Assembly (NCBI GenBank): GCA_035712145.1
Contig: DASTBI010000036.1
Span: forward strand, 1-64,000
Reading direction: 5' to 3'
Source of the DNA: Candidatus Eisenbacteria bacterium
Lineage (GTDB): Bacteria; Eisenbacteria; RBG-16-71-46
DNA: 64,000 bases
A program made the translations under genes and the position numbers. The notes under the pieces were generated by a model. The model made no database searches. It was not told where the DNA came from and saw nothing but the letters and a program-made list of their open reading frames with translations. Positions 18,813-28,076 of this stretch are shown here, in pieces (within the stretch, counting starts at the first letter, position 1; every line of letters starts with the position of its first letter).

Positions 18813-21490
18813 GCGCTCACCATCGCGGCCTTGCGGGCCTTGACCCGGAGTCCTTCGCCCGCCGGCGTGCCCAGACGGTTGAGCTCGACTTCGGCGTAGG
18901 CGTAAGGAATGAAGACGCTTCCGCGCGGCACGTCGGCGTCGATGCGCGCGGCCACCCGGATGGTGCCGGCCTGCCCCTCGAGCTCGAGGGTCTCCCCGTC
19001 TTCGATCGAGAGTCTCTGCGCGTCGTCCGGATGGAGTCGCGCGCGCGCCTCCTTCGCCAGCTTCGGCAGCAGCTCGCCGTGGTGCGAGAGGCTCCCCTGC
19101 AGGAACAGCACGCCGCCCGAGAGCAGCCAGAGCGCGTCGCCATTCGTCTCGGGAGGCATCGGAGACGCGAACGGCGCCGGCGCTTCCTCGACCAGCGGAC
19201 GCTCGCTCGCCCACGTGAGGCCGCCGCCGAGCAGGGCGCCCCAGCTCATGGCGCGATAGGCCGGAACCAGGCGCGCGATCTCGCGGAACACGTCCTCCGC
19301 CGTCCGGTAGGACCATTTGGCGCCCATCGCATGCGCCACGGCCTGGAAGATCTCCCAGTCGGTGCGGGCGCCGCGGCGCGGATTGAGCGCGCGGACGCTC
19401 CGTTGCAGCCGCCGCTCGCAGTTGACGACCACCCCTTCCTTCTCCGCGAAGGACACCGCGGGGAAGACGACGTGCGCTCGTTCGGCGGTCCCGGTGAGGA
19501 AGAGATCGCTCACGATCAGGAGCTCGAGCTTGCCGAGCGCGGCTTCGACCAGGGACCGATCAGGCGCGCTGCGCAGCCAGTGGTCGCTCACCACCCACAG
19601 CGCCTTGATGCGCCCCTCGGCGGCGGCCTTCAGGATCTCCGGCGCCGAGAGCCCGCGCGACGAGGGAAGCGTCGCGCCCCATGAGGGCTCGAAGACCTGC
19701 CGGGCGGCCGCATCGGAAGCCGGCGCGTAGCCCGGCAGCCGGTCGGGTGTGAGGCCCATGTCGAGCGCGCCCTGCGAGTCGTTGTTGGGCCCCGCATACA
19801 TGACGCTCGATCGCGAGGCTTCGAGAGCGCCGGTGGCCCAGCCCAGAGCTTCGACCGCCTGCAGCAGCTGCGCCGCGGCCGGATGCTCCGTGAGGCCGCG
19901 TCCGAAGACGATGGCCTTGCGCTCGGCCTCGCGTAATCTCCGCGCGGCGGCTTCGATGGCGGCGAATGGGATGCCCGTGCGCTTCTGCACCTGCTCGGGG
20001 GTCCACGCCTCGAGCGAGCGGCGCAGGCCATCGAGCCCGCCCCGCATCTCCTCGCTCGGGTTCGGCGGATCGCCGAGCGCCAGCGCCGCGCGCGTGAGCC
20101 CGGCGAGCAGCGCGTGTTCGCTGCCGGGCCGGTACGCCAGCCAGTCACCGCCGAACTTCTCCCACGCCAGCTTCACCCGCCGCGGGTGCGCAATCGTCAG
20201 GTGCAATCCGCGATGGTGCTGGCCACGCACGAGCTGAGCCTGGATGAACGGCGACTCGCCCTGAAGGTCCTCTCCGAGGACCAGCACTTCCTGGGTCCTC
20301 GTCAGCTCACCGAGCGTGATGAGCGGACGTCCGCCGCCGGTGGCCTGGAGGATCGCGGCGCCATCGACTCGGGACGTGAAGCGCGTGCGCGCGTCCACAT
20401 GCGGCGTGCCCACCACGCCGCGCGCCAGCTTCTGGAACAGGTACTGCTCCTCCACCAGAAGCTTCTCTCCGCCGAGGAACGCCACGGCCTCGGGTCCGTG
20501 CACGGCGGCGATCTCGCGCAGGCGCGTGGCGGCGAGCGTGACGGCTTCGTCGAACCGCGCCGGTGAAAGCGCCCCGCTCACGCGGACGAGCGGGGTGCTG
20601 AGCCGCTCATTCCGGTTCACGAACTCGTATCCGAAGCGGCCGCGCACGCACAGGTACTCCTGGTTCACGCCGCGGAACTCGGTGCCCCGGGCGCGCAGCA
20701 CGGCGTCGCCGCGCACGCCGAGACGCACCGAGCAGCCGTTGCTGCAGTAGGGACAGATCGTGATGTGCTGCCGCAGGTCCCAGGGCCGCGCCTTGAACCG
20801 GTAAGGCAGCGCCGTCAGCGCGCCCACCGGGCAGACCTCGATGCAGTTCCCGCACTGCTCGCACTCGAGCGGCTGGCGGTTGAACGAGGAGATCTCCGTC
20901 CACACGCCGCGCTGGTGCGCGGTGAGCGCATCATCACCCATGATCTCGTCGCAGTAGCGCACGCACCGCATGCAGACGATGCAGCGGTTGGCTTCCTTCT
21001 TCACCACCGGACCGAGGTCCTCGGACTCGAAGGTTCGCTTCGCTTCGTCCATGCGCGAGAAGTCCTGGCCGAAGGCGAAGGCGAGATCCTGGAGCTGGCA
21101 CTCGCCGCCTTCGTCGCACACCGGACAGTCCAGCGGATGGTTGACGAGCAGGAATTCCATCACGCCCTTGCGCGCCTTGACCGCCACCGGGGACTCGGTG
21201 CGCACGTGCATGCCGTCGCTGACGTAGGTGGTGCAGCCGGTCTGCACCTTCGGCATCCAGGCGATCTCGGGCTGGCCGTCGGGCCCGAACACCGGCTGCT
21301 TGTCGGCGCCGAGGCGCGGCGTGCCGATCTCGACCACGCAGATCCGGCAGGCGCCGAGTGGCGGCAGCTTGGCGTGCGAACAGAAGATCGGGACGTGGAT
21401 CTCGGCCGCGCGGGCGGCGTCGGTGACGAGCGTCCCCGCCGGCACCTCGACCGTCCTGCCGTTGATCGTGACCTTGCAGGTCTTGCTCAC
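18809..21490 (-). CDS. nuoG: NADH-quinone oxidoreductase subunit G (Fe-S catalytic subunit)
   Basis: 893 aa, GTG start at 21490 overlapping the nuoF stop. The N-terminal [2Fe-2S] domain has FCSHAKLPPLGACRIC with a fourth Cys in QTGCTT, separated by a longer insert than in E. coli. Next is the His-Cys3 [4Fe-4S] site HPLDCPVCDEGGEC, then two ferredoxin-like motifs CIVCMRCVRYC and CEQCGNCIEVCP, and the N7-type ligands CPYCSNGC with a later Cys (YLCVRGRFG). The large molybdopterin-oxidoreductase-like domain fills the C-terminus. Peripheral arm, carrying electrons from NuoF towards NuoI/NuoB. Confidence 0.96.
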   Translation of the reverse strand: MSKTCKVTINGRTVEVPAGTLVTDAARAAEIHVPIFCSHAKLPPLGACRICVVEIGTPRLGADKQPVFGPDGQPEIAWMPKVQTGCTTYVSDGMHVRTESPVAVKARKGVMEFLLVNHPLDCPVCDEGGECQLQDLAFAFGQDFSRMDEAKRTFESEDLGPVVKKEANRCIVCMRCVRYCDEIMGDDALTAHQRGVWTEISSFNRQPLECEQCGNCIEVCPVGALTALPYRFKARPWDLRQHITICPYCSNGCSVRLGVRGDAVLRARGTEFRGVNQEYLCVRGRFGYEFVNRNERLSTPLVRVSGALSPARFDEAVTLAATRLREIAAVHGPEAVAFLGGEKLLVEEQYLFQKLARGVVGTPHVDARTRFTSRVDGAAILQATGGGRPLITLGELTRTQEVLVLGEDLQGESPFIQAQLVRGQHHRGLHLTIAHPRRVKLAWEKFGGDWLAYRPGSEHALLAGLTRAALALGDPPNPSEEMRGGLDGLRRSLEAWTPEQVQKRTGIPFAAIEAAARRLREAERKAIVFGRGLTEHPAAAQLLQAVEALGWATGALEASRSSVMYAGPNNDSQGALDMGLTPDRLPGYAPASDAAARQVFEPSWGATLPSSRGLSAPEILKAAAEGRIKALWVVSDHWLRSAPDRSLVEAALGKLELLIVSDLFLTGTAERAHVVFPAVSFAEKEGVVVNCERRLQRSVRALNPRRGARTDWEIFQAVAHAMGAKWSYRTAEDVFREIARLVPAYRAMSWGALLGGGLTWASERPLVEEAPAPFASPMPPETNGDALWLLSGGVLFLQGSLSHHGELLPKLAKEARARLHPDDAQRLSIEDGETLELEGQAGTIRVAARIDADVPRGSVFIPYAYAEVELNRLGTPAGEGLRVKARKAAMVSA

Positions 21491-22806
21491 GCGCTCACCG
21501 CCTGGAAGGTCTCGATCTCTTCACGGCGCCGGTTGACGAGACACCGCTTGTGGGTCACGTGATGCTCGAACTCCTCGCGGAAGTGCTTGATCGCGCCGAG
21601 CACCGGCATGGCGGCCGCGTCGCCGAGCGCGCAGAAGCTCTTGCCCATGATGTTGTCCGACACGTCCCACAGGAGGTCGATGTCCTTCTCCCGTCCATGG
21701 CCGGTCTCGAGCCGCTCGAAGATCTCGCTCATCCAGTAGGTGCCTTCGCGGCAGGGCGTGCACTTGCCGCACGACTCGTGCTCGTAGAAGCGTGTGATGT
21801 TGTACAGCGCATCCACGATGCAGGTGCGATCGTCGATCACGATCACGCCGCCCGAGCCCAGCAGCGTGCCCGCCGCCGCCATCGCTTCGAAGTCGAGCCC
21901 CGTGCTCAGCATCGAGGCGGGAAGCAGCGGCACCGACGAGCCCCCCGGGATCACCGCCTTCACCCGCACGCCTTCCTTCATGCCGCCGCAATATTCGTCG
22001 AGGAGCTGGGACAGCGGCATGCCGAGCGGCACTTCGTAGTTCCCGGGCCGCTTCACCGGCCCCGACACCGAGAAGATCTTCGTGCCCGGGCTCTTCTCCG
22101 TGCCCCACTGGCGGAACCACTGCGCGCCGTGTCTCAGGATGGGCGGCACGTTCATCAGCGTCTCGACGTTGTTCACGATCGTCGGACAGGCGTAGAGACC
22201 CTCGACCGCGGGGAACGGCGGCTTGAGCCGCGGCTGGCCACGGAACCCCTCGAGCGAGCTGAGCAGCGCCGTCTCCTCGCCACAGATGTAGGCTCCGGCG
22301 CCGAGATGGGTATGGAGCTGGAAACCGAAGTCGCTGCCGGCGACCTTGTCACCGATCATCCCGCCGGCGCGAGCTTCGCCGATCGCCTTGTCGAGGATGC
22401 GCTGGATGGTCTCGAACTCGCCGCGCAGGTAGATGTAGCCCGTCTTCGCCTTGATCGCGTAGGCGGAGAGGATCATGCCCTCGATGAGGAGATGAGGGTT
22501 CTTCTCCATCAGCTCGCGATCCTTGAAGGTTCCGGGCTCGCTCTCGTCGGCGTTGCAAACCAGGTAGCGCGGCTTCGGGCTGTCCTTGGGCACGAAGCTC
22601 CACTTGAGTCCGGTCGGGAATCCGGCGCCGCCGCGCCCGCGCAGTCCCGACGCCTTCACCACCTCGGTGCATTCCTCGGGCGACTTCCGGCCGCCGATCC
22701 AGGACTGCACCATCTCGTAGCCGCCGCCCTTGCGGTAGGTGTCGATCGAGCGGAGCCCCTCCGTCTCGATGTCCGAGAAGAGCAGAGGACCGCGCGGCGC
22801 GCTCAC
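21487..22806 (-). CDS. nuoF: NADH-quinone oxidoreductase subunit F (NADH/FMN-binding)
   Basis: 439 aa, GTG start at 22806 overlapping the nuoE stop (GTGA). Site of NADH oxidation. NADH/FMN-binding region: SGLRGRGGAGFPTGLKW and CNADESEPGTFKDRELM. The SLBB domain is around 240-330. The N3 [4Fe-4S] ligands lie in SCGKCTPCREGTYW plus a later Cys in FCALGDAA. Soluble tip of the peripheral arm. Confidence 0.97.
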   Translation of the reverse strand: MSAPRGPLLFSDIETEGLRSIDTYRKGGGYEMVQSWIGGRKSPEECTEVVKASGLRGRGGAGFPTGLKWSFVPKDSPKPRYLVCNADESEPGTFKDRELMEKNPHLLIEGMILSAYAIKAKTGYIYLRGEFETIQRILDKAIGEARAGGMIGDKVAGSDFGFQLHTHLGAGAYICGEETALLSSLEGFRGQPRLKPPFPAVEGLYACPTIVNNVETLMNVPPILRHGAQWFRQWGTEKSPGTKIFSVSGPVKRPGNYEVPLGMPLSQLLDEYCGGMKEGVRVKAVIPGGSSVPLLPASMLSTGLDFEAMAAAGTLLGSGGVIVIDDRTCIVDALYNITRFYEHESCGKCTPCREGTYWMSEIFERLETGHGREKDIDLLWDVSDNIMGKSFCALGDAAAMPVLGAIKHFREEFEHHVTHKRCLVNRRREEIETFQAVSA

Positions 22807-23294
22807 TTGAGCTTCTCCAGCAAGGCGTCCACCTTGGCCTCGTCGAGGTTCTCGTGATAGTCGAAGTTCACCTGCATGCACGGCGCCCCGCCGCACGCGG
22901 CCAGGCACTCGACGCGCCGCAGCGTGAAGCGGCCGTCCTCGGTGGTCTCACCGTGACCGATCCCGAGCTTGCGCTCGAGGTGACGGAAGAGCCGGTCGGC
23001 GCCCATCAGCGAGCACGAGAGCGTGAGGCAGACCTGAAGGTGGTGCCGGCCCACCGGCTTCAGGTTGAACATCGTGTAGAACGTGGCGATGCCGAACACC
23101 TCGGGCTCGGGCAGGCCGACGGTGGCCGCCACGAGTCTCAACGCGGAGGGCGAGACCCAGCCCCAGTGGCGCTGCGCCACCCAGAGCACGGGAAGCACCG
23201 CGGAACGCGCGTTGGGATAGCGGCCGAGCGCCTCCTGCACCGCGGCTTTGCACGAGTCCGGCCACTCGATCCGCGGCGGCGACTCGACCGGCAT
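22803..23294 (-). CDS. nuoE: NADH-quinone oxidoreductase subunit E
   Basis: 163 aa thioredoxin-like [2Fe-2S] protein from the ATG at 23294. Cluster N1a ligands are CLTLSC and CLAAC. The fold signature VFGIATFYTMFNLKPVG precedes them. An upstream in-frame GTG gives one extra residue and cannot be excluded. Sits 14 bases after nuoD. Confidence 0.95.
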   Translation of the reverse strand: MPVESPPRIEWPDSCKAAVQEALGRYPNARSAVLPVLWVAQRHWGWVSPSALRLVAATVGLPEPEVFGIATFYTMFNLKPVGRHHLQVCLTLSCSLMGADRLFRHLERKLGIGHGETTEDGRFTLRRVECLAACGGAPCMQVNFDYHENLDEAKVDALLEKLK

Positions 23295-23308
23295 GACCGG
23301 CGCGTGGC

Positions 23309-24493
23309 TCAACGGTCGATCTCTCCCAGCACGATGTCGAGACTCCCGATCGCGGTGATCACGTCGGCCACCAGGCGTCCCTCGACCATCGTCGGAAGGC
23401 TCTGCAGATTGACGAAGGAGGGCGAGCGCACCTTCATGCGCCACGGCCGCGGCGTCCCGTCGGACACGAAGTAGAAGCCAAGCTCTCCCTTCGGCGCCTC
23501 GATCGCCGCGTACGCCTCTCCCACCGGCGGGAAGAATCCGTGCGCCACGATCTTGAAGTGATGGATCAGAGCCTCCATCGACGTCTTCACTTCTTCCTTC
23601 GGCGGCAGCACGTACTTGTAATCGCGCAGGCGGTACTCGCCCTGCTCTCCCATTTCCCGGATCTTCTGGATGGCCTGCTTGGCGATGCGCGTGGCCTGCC
23701 GGATCTCGCTCACGCGGACGAGATAGCGGTCGTAGGCGTCCCCGCCACCGACGCCGACCGGCACGTCGAACTCGTACTGGTCGTAACCCGAATAGGGCTG
23801 ATCCTTGCGCAGATCCCACGAGACGCCCGAGCCGCGCAGCGTGGGCCCCGTGGCCCCGAGCGCCACGGCCTGCGCGGCCGTGAGCGGCGCGACGCCCTGC
23901 GTGCGCGCCAGCCAGATGGGATTCTTGCTGAGCAGGGTCTCGTACTCGTCGGTGTGCGCCGGCATCTCGTCGACGAACTTCTCGCACTTGTCGAGCAGAC
24001 CGACCGGGATGTCCGACGCAAGTCCGCCGACGCGGAAGTAGGATGCGGTCATGCGGGCCCCGCACACCATGTCGTAGATCGACAGCACCTTCTCGCGCTC
24101 GCGGAAGCAGTAGAAGAAGACCGTCATCGCACCGATGTCCAGCGCGTGCGTGCCGAGCCAGACGCAGTGGGCGCTGATCCGGGTGAGCTCGGTGAGCATG
24201 ACTCGGATCGCCTGCACGCGCGGAGGAGGCTCGATCCCGAGCAGCTTTTCCGCAGCCAGACACAAGGCGAGGTTGTTGGAGAGCGGCGCCAGGTAGTCCA
24301 TCCGGTCGGTCTGCGGGATGGACTGCGTGTAGGTCTTGTACTCCGCCTGCTTCTCCATCCCGGTGTGGAGATAGCCGATGATCGGCTTGGCCTTCAGCAC
24401 CGTCTCCCCATCGAGCTCGAGCACCACTCGGAGCACCCCGTGCGTCGACGGATGCTGCGGACCCATGTTCAGGGTCATGGTCTCAGTGCGCAC
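23309..24493 (-). CDS. nuoD: NADH-quinone oxidoreductase subunit D
   Basis: 394 aa, the 49-kDa subunit forming the quinone site with NuoB. Conserved LNMGPQHPSTHGVLR, GYLHTGMEK and the DYLAPLSNN region; the C-terminus ends DIVLGEIDR. The GTG at 24493 overlaps nuoC by 11 bases. An ATG at 24478, four bases after the nuoC stop, is an alternative start that keeps all conserved residues. NuoC and NuoD are separate proteins, unlike the E. coli fusion. Confidence 0.96.
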   Translation of the reverse strand: MRTETMTLNMGPQHPSTHGVLRVVLELDGETVLKAKPIIGYLHTGMEKQAEYKTYTQSIPQTDRMDYLAPLSNNLALCLAAEKLLGIEPPPRVQAIRVMLTELTRISAHCVWLGTHALDIGAMTVFFYCFREREKVLSIYDMVCGARMTASYFRVGGLASDIPVGLLDKCEKFVDEMPAHTDEYETLLSKNPIWLARTQGVAPLTAAQAVALGATGPTLRGSGVSWDLRKDQPYSGYDQYEFDVPVGVGGGDAYDRYLVRVSEIRQATRIAKQAIQKIREMGEQGEYRLRDYKYVLPPKEEVKTSMEALIHHFKIVAHGFFPPVGEAYAAIEAPKGELGFYFVSDGTPRPWRMKVRSPSFVNLQSLPTMVEGRLVADVITAIGSLDIVLGEIDR

Positions 24494-25064
24494 GGTATTT
24501 CACCTTCTTCGGCGCGAGCTTCTTGAGATCGGGGTCCGGCTTCTCGCGGTCGGGCGTGTTGTGGGTGAAGGCGACCTCCTGGTAGCCGAGCGGCGAATCC
24601 TTGCGCAGCGGCCAGCCCACCCACTCCTCGGGAAGCAGGATGCGGACGAGATCCGGATGTCCGGTGAACACGATGCCGTAGAAATCGTAGGTCTCGCGCT
24701 CGAGCCAGTTGGCCGTCGGCCACACACCGGTCACCGTCGGGACCTTGGGGTCGTCCTCGCGCACCTGCACCTTGAGGACGAACCGGCTGTTGTTCGGAAT
24801 CGAGAGCAGGTGATAGACCACCTCGAAGCGAGGATCCTGCGGCAGGTAGTCCACGCCGCTGATCGAAACCAGCATCGTGAAGGCGAGCTCGGGATCGTCC
24901 CGAAGATGGGTGCACACTTCGACCAGGCGCTCCGCAGGCAGGTAGAGCGTGTGGTCGCGCACCGCCTCGCCCTCGTGGCGGCGGAAGGGGACGTCCGGAA
25001 AACGCTCGCGCAGCTTCTGCTCGACCACCCCCGAGGACAGACCCTGGGGACGCGCGTCCGCCAT
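24483..25064 (-). CDS. nuoC: NADH-quinone oxidoreductase subunit C
   Basis: 193 aa from the ATG at 25064, which overlaps the nuoB stop by one base (TGATG). 30-kDa subunit signature: WLERETYDFYGIVFTGHPDLVRILLPEEWVGWPLRKD (conserved ERE-x-YD core). The C-terminal tail is Lys-rich. Peripheral-arm structural subunit next to NuoD. Confidence 0.95.
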   Translation of the reverse strand: MADARPQGLSSGVVEQKLRERFPDVPFRRHEGEAVRDHTLYLPAERLVEVCTHLRDDPELAFTMLVSISGVDYLPQDPRFEVVYHLLSIPNNSRFVLKVQVREDDPKVPTVTGVWPTANWLERETYDFYGIVFTGHPDLVRILLPEEWVGWPLRKDSPLGYQEVAFTHNTPDREKPDPDLKKLAPKKVKYRAH

Positions 25065-25720
25065 CAAGCCGCTCCCTTTCGGCTCTTCTTCTTGGGCTGC
25101 GCCGCCTTCGGATGGAAGGTCATCGTGCCGACCTCGACCGGCGACGCCAGGATCTTCTCCTGGAGCTTCATGATGCCGTGGATGAGGCCTTCGGGACGCG
25201 GCGGACAACCCGGCACATAGATGTCGACCGGCACGATCTTGTCCACGCCCTGCACGATCGCGTAGTTGTTGAACATGCCGCCGCACGACGCGCACGCTCC
25301 CATCGAGATCACCCACTTGGGATCGGGCATCTGGTCGTAGAGCTGGCGCACCACCGGCGCCATCTTCACGCTGACGCGACCGGCGACGATCATGAGGTCG
25401 GCCTGGCGCGGCGAAGCCCGGAACACCTCGGCGCCGAAGCGCGAGATGTCGAAGCGTGGACCGACGATCGCCATCATCTCGATCGCGCAGCAGGCGAGGC
25501 CGAATCCCAACGGCCAGATGGCGTTGGCGCGGGCCTGATTGACCGCCCAGTTCACCATGCCGCCCACGGTGGTGAACAACACGCCCCGCTCGACTTCTTC
25601 GCGGATCGATTGCTGCAGCTCGGCCGGTGTGCCGGTGACCGGAGCCACGGCCGACTCGGACGCCGGCTGCGGCGTCAGGACCCGGAACGGATTCTCGTTT
25701 TTGGGTTCGCCCATGCTCAC
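25064..25720 (-). CDS. nuoB: NADH-quinone oxidoreductase subunit B
   Basis: 218 aa; starts at a GTG at 25720, or an ATG two codons in. Carries the terminal N2 [4Fe-4S] cluster: tandem Cys in [10 protein letters not shown], then [10 protein letters not shown] and VPGCPPRPE. Longer N- and C-terminal tails (about 40 and 20 residues) than E. coli NuoB; the C-tail is Lys-rich. Lies 31 bases after nuoA. Confidence 0.96.
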   Translation of the reverse strand: MSMGEPKNENPFRVLTPQPASESAVAPVTGTPAELQQSIREEVERGVLFTTVGGMVNWAVNQARANAIWPLGFGLACCAIEMMAIVGPRFDISRFGAEVFRASPRQADLMIVAGRVSVKMAPVVRQLYDQMPDPKWVISMGACASCGGMFNNYAIVQGVDKIVPVDIYVPGCPPRPEGLIHGIMKLQEKILASPVEVGTMTFHPKAAQPKKKSRKGAA

Positions 25721-25751
25721 GCTCCTGCCGCGCGCCCTCGGCGCGGCATCA

Positions 25752-26105
25752 CTATTCCCAGTCCAGAGCTTTCTTCTTGAGGACGTATAGGTAGCCCACC
25801 AGCAGGACCACGATGAACAACACCATCTCGATCAGCCCGTAGAGTCCCAGCTGCCGGAAGGCGACGGCCCACGGATAGAGAAACACGGCCTCGATGTCGA
25901 ACAGAATGAAGAGCACCGCAACGAGATAGAACTTGATGGAGAACCGGTCCCGCGCCGATCCCACCGGGTCGACGCCGCACTCGTAGGGCGACATCTTCAC
26001 CCGGTTGCTGCGCCGCGGCACGATCAGGCTCGAAACCAGGATGGTCCCGCCCGCGAACGCGATCGCCACCAGCAGAAAGAGCAGGATGGGCAGGTACTCT
26101 TTCAA
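25752..26105 (-). CDS. nuoA: NADH-quinone oxidoreductase subunit A (TTG start)
   Basis: 117 aa, three transmembrane helices, with SPYECGVDP and the buried-acid helix [21 protein letters not shown] (bases agree with [13 protein letters not shown]). The only in-frame initiator is a TTG at 26105: the codon before it is preceded by the etfA stop. A strong AGGGGTGA ribosome-binding sequence lies just upstream and includes that stop codon, which suggests termination-coupled re-initiation. First nuo gene, directly joined to etfA. Confidence 0.95.
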   Translation of the reverse strand: MKEYLPILLFLLVAIAFAGGTILVSSLIVPRRSNRVKMSPYECGVDPVGSARDRFSIKFYLVAVLFILFDIEAVFLYPWAVAFRQLGLYGLIEMVLFIVVLLVGYLYVLKKKALDWE

Positions 26106-26118
26106 CGGTCACCCCTGA
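26106..26118 (-). promoter_or_regulatory. Ribosome-binding site of nuoA overlapping the etfA stop
   Basis: Minus-strand CAGGGGTGACCG: the Shine-Dalgarno core AGGGGTGA contains the TGA stop of etfA (26111-26109), and the nuoA TTG follows three bases later. It decides the nuoA start because no ATG or GTG exists in that frame downstream of the stop. Confidence 0.6.
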
Positions 26119-27089
26119 GCATTGAGCTTCTGGATGGCTTCGGTGAGCGCCGGCACGATCTCGAACGCGTCACCGACGATGCCGTAATCCGCGACCTTGA
26201 AGATGGGAGCGTCCTTGTCCTTGTTGATGGCCACGATGCAACGCGAGGAGGACATGCCGGCCAGGTGCTGGATCGCGCCGGAGATCGCCACCGCCACGTA
26301 GAGCTTGGGTGAGACCGTCTTTCCGGTCTGACCCACCTGATCGGCGTGCGGACGCCACCCCGCGTCGACGACGGCGCGCGACGCGCCGACCGTCCCGCCG
26401 AGGGCCGTGGCCAGCCCTTCGACCAGATGGAAGTTCTCGGGGCCCTTCAGGCCGCGTCCGCCTGAGACGATGATCTCGGCCTCGGTCAGATCCGCCTTGC
26501 CGGCAGATGTCGCCTTCACGTCCACGATCCGGGCGCGCGTCTTTTCCGAATCGTAGGACACCGTGAGCGGCGTGACCTTGGCGGCGCCGCCGTTGCCGGC
26601 ATGCGGCGCGAACACCTTGGGCCGCAGCGAGACCATCGCCGGAGCGCGCGTGAAGCCCACCTTTTGCGTGGCCTTCCCAGCGTAGATCGGCCGCGTTGCG
26701 ACCAGTTTTCCGCTCTCGACGGCGAGCACCGTGCAATCGGTGGCGAGACCAACGTCGAGCTTCGCGGCGACACGGGGCGCCAGATCGCGCCCCATCGCCG
26801 AGCCCGCGAACAGCACCGCGACGGGCTTGGTCTGCTCCACCGCGGCCGCGACGGCCTGCGTGTACCCGGCGGGCTCGTAGCGGCCGAAGCGCTCGTGGGT
26901 CGCCAGCAGCACTTCGGACGCGCCGGCCTCTCCGAGTCCCGCCAGCCCGGGATCCGACGTCGCGGCACAGACGCCGACCACCGGTCCAGGCAGCCCCGCG
27001 GCGACGAGGCGCGCCGCCTCGCCCAGCGCTTCGCGCGACACCGCGCGGATCTGGCCGTCGCGCTGCTCGATGAACACCATCACCGCCAT
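26109..27089 (-). CDS. etfA: Electron transfer flavoprotein, alpha subunit
   Basis: 326 aa. C-terminal FAD domain signature: [50 protein letters not shown] (split by conserved residues), then [29 protein letters not shown]. Etf carries electrons from acyl-CoA and related dehydrogenases to the quinone pool or other acceptors. It abuts etfB with a one-base overlap and runs into nuoA, making it part of the complex I transcript. This arrangement hints at shared redox control rather than a proven physical interaction. Confidence 0.95.
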   Translation of the reverse strand: MAVMVFIEQRDGQIRAVSREALGEAARLVAAGLPGPVVGVCAATSDPGLAGLGEAGASEVLLATHERFGRYEPAGYTQAVAAAVEQTKPVAVLFAGSAMGRDLAPRVAAKLDVGLATDCTVLAVESGKLVATRPIYAGKATQKVGFTRAPAMVSLRPKVFAPHAGNGGAAKVTPLTVSYDSEKTRARIVDVKATSAGKADLTEAEIIVSGGRGLKGPENFHLVEGLATALGGTVGASRAVVDAGWRPHADQVGQTGKTVSPKLYVAVAISGAIQHLAGMSSSRCIVAINKDKDAPIFKVADYGIVGDAFEIVPALTEAIQKLNAQG

Positions 27090-27841
27090 CAGATCACCTT
27101 CGCTTCTTCGCGCAGCAGCCGCACCAGCTCCGGCACCGCCCCCGGGCCTTCACCGACGATCCGCCCCGCGGCGCGCCCTGCGGGGAGAGCCATCGAAAGG
27201 ATCTCGAGCCCCGGCTCCGCAAGGCTCGCGGGCTTTTCCTCGATCGGCTTCTTCTTCGCGGCCATGATGCCTTTGAGCGAGGCGTAACGAGGTTCGTTCA
27301 GGCCCTTGTCCGCAGCCAGCACGGCCGGCAGCTCGACCTCGATCACTTCGCGGCCGCCTTCGATCTCTCGCTCGACGACGGCCTTGTTCCCGCTCATCTC
27401 CATCTTGGCCACCACCGTCACGCACGGCCACGACAGGATCTCGCCCACCATCGGCCCCACCTGCGCCTGGTCGTCGTCGACCGCCTGCTTACCGAGCCAG
27501 ACGATCTGAGGCGAGAGCGCCTGGATCTCGCTCGCCAGCGCCTTGGCCACGATCAGCGGGTCCGGCGCCACCCGATCGGTCTTGAGGTGGATCGCGCGGT
27601 CCGCTCCCATCGCCAGCGCGTTACGGATCGTGGTCTGCGCCTGGGCGCCTCCCAGCGAGATCACGACCACTTCTCCGGCGCCTGCGGACTCCTTGATCCT
27701 CAATGCCTGCTCGAGCGCGAACTCGTCGTAGGGATTGAGGATCCAGGTCACTCCGGCGGGATCGAGCACCTTGCCGTCGGCCGCGACTTTGACACGCGTC
27801 TCCGTGTCGGCGACCTGCTTGATACACACCACCTGCAGCAC
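27089..27841 (-). CDS. etfB: Electron transfer flavoprotein, beta subunit
   Basis: 250 aa, GTG start at 27841. AMP/nucleotide-binding subunit: VCIKQVADTETRVKV, LNPYDEFALEQALRIKE, VISLGGAQAQTTIRNALAMGADRAIHL and LGKQAVDDDQAQVGPMVGEIL are typical. The C-terminus (LAADKGLNEPRYASLKGIMAAKKKP) is the etfB recognition loop. First gene of the apparent 15-gene etf-nuo operon; a Rex-like palindrome lies 55-72 bases upstream. Confidence 0.95.
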   Translation of the reverse strand: MLQVVCIKQVADTETRVKVAADGKVLDPAGVTWILNPYDEFALEQALRIKESAGAGEVVVISLGGAQAQTTIRNALAMGADRAIHLKTDRVAPDPLIVAKALASEIQALSPQIVWLGKQAVDDDQAQVGPMVGEILSWPCVTVVAKMEMSGNKAVVEREIEGGREVIEVELPAVLAADKGLNEPRYASLKGIMAAKKKPIEEKPASLAEPGLEILSMALPAGRAAGRIVGEGPGAVPELVRLLREEAKVI

Positions 27842-27895
27842 GCGAAGGACCTCACGCCGGGGGACGGTTGCCTTCCGGAAAGAGCCGGCGCTGGC

Positions 27896-27913
27896 TTGAG
27901 AGAACTTTCACAA
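27896..27913. promoter_or_regulatory. Rex-like redox operator upstream of etfBA-nuo
   Basis: TTGAGAGAACTTTCACAA matches the Rex consensus TTGTGAA-N4-TTCACAA at 12 of 14 defined bases with exact 7-4-7 spacing; one half-site is perfect. Rex is an NADH/NAD+-sensing repressor known to control NADH-oxidising respiratory genes in several phyla. It lies in an otherwise non-coding 235-base gap (27842-28076) that is more A/T-rich than its surroundings. I could not identify convincing -35/-10 boxes, and no rex gene is in the window. Confidence 0.5.
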
Positions 27914-28076
27914 ACGAGCCCGCAACTTCAACATTTTCAGATGCAATGCGGGCGCAGGAGTGTCAGAACGCCGCAGTCTCGCCCCTGGTCCGGGTGATGT
28001 CAAGCCTGCCGCCCGTAAGACGTGGCTCGCAACCAGCATGGTGCTTCAGAGAGGCATGGCCACCATCGAACCGCGA

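Noticed and set aside
27842-28076. Classical promoter for etfB around the Rex-like site
   Set aside because: TTGAAG and TTGCAT occur but no acceptable -10 element lies at 16-18 bases.
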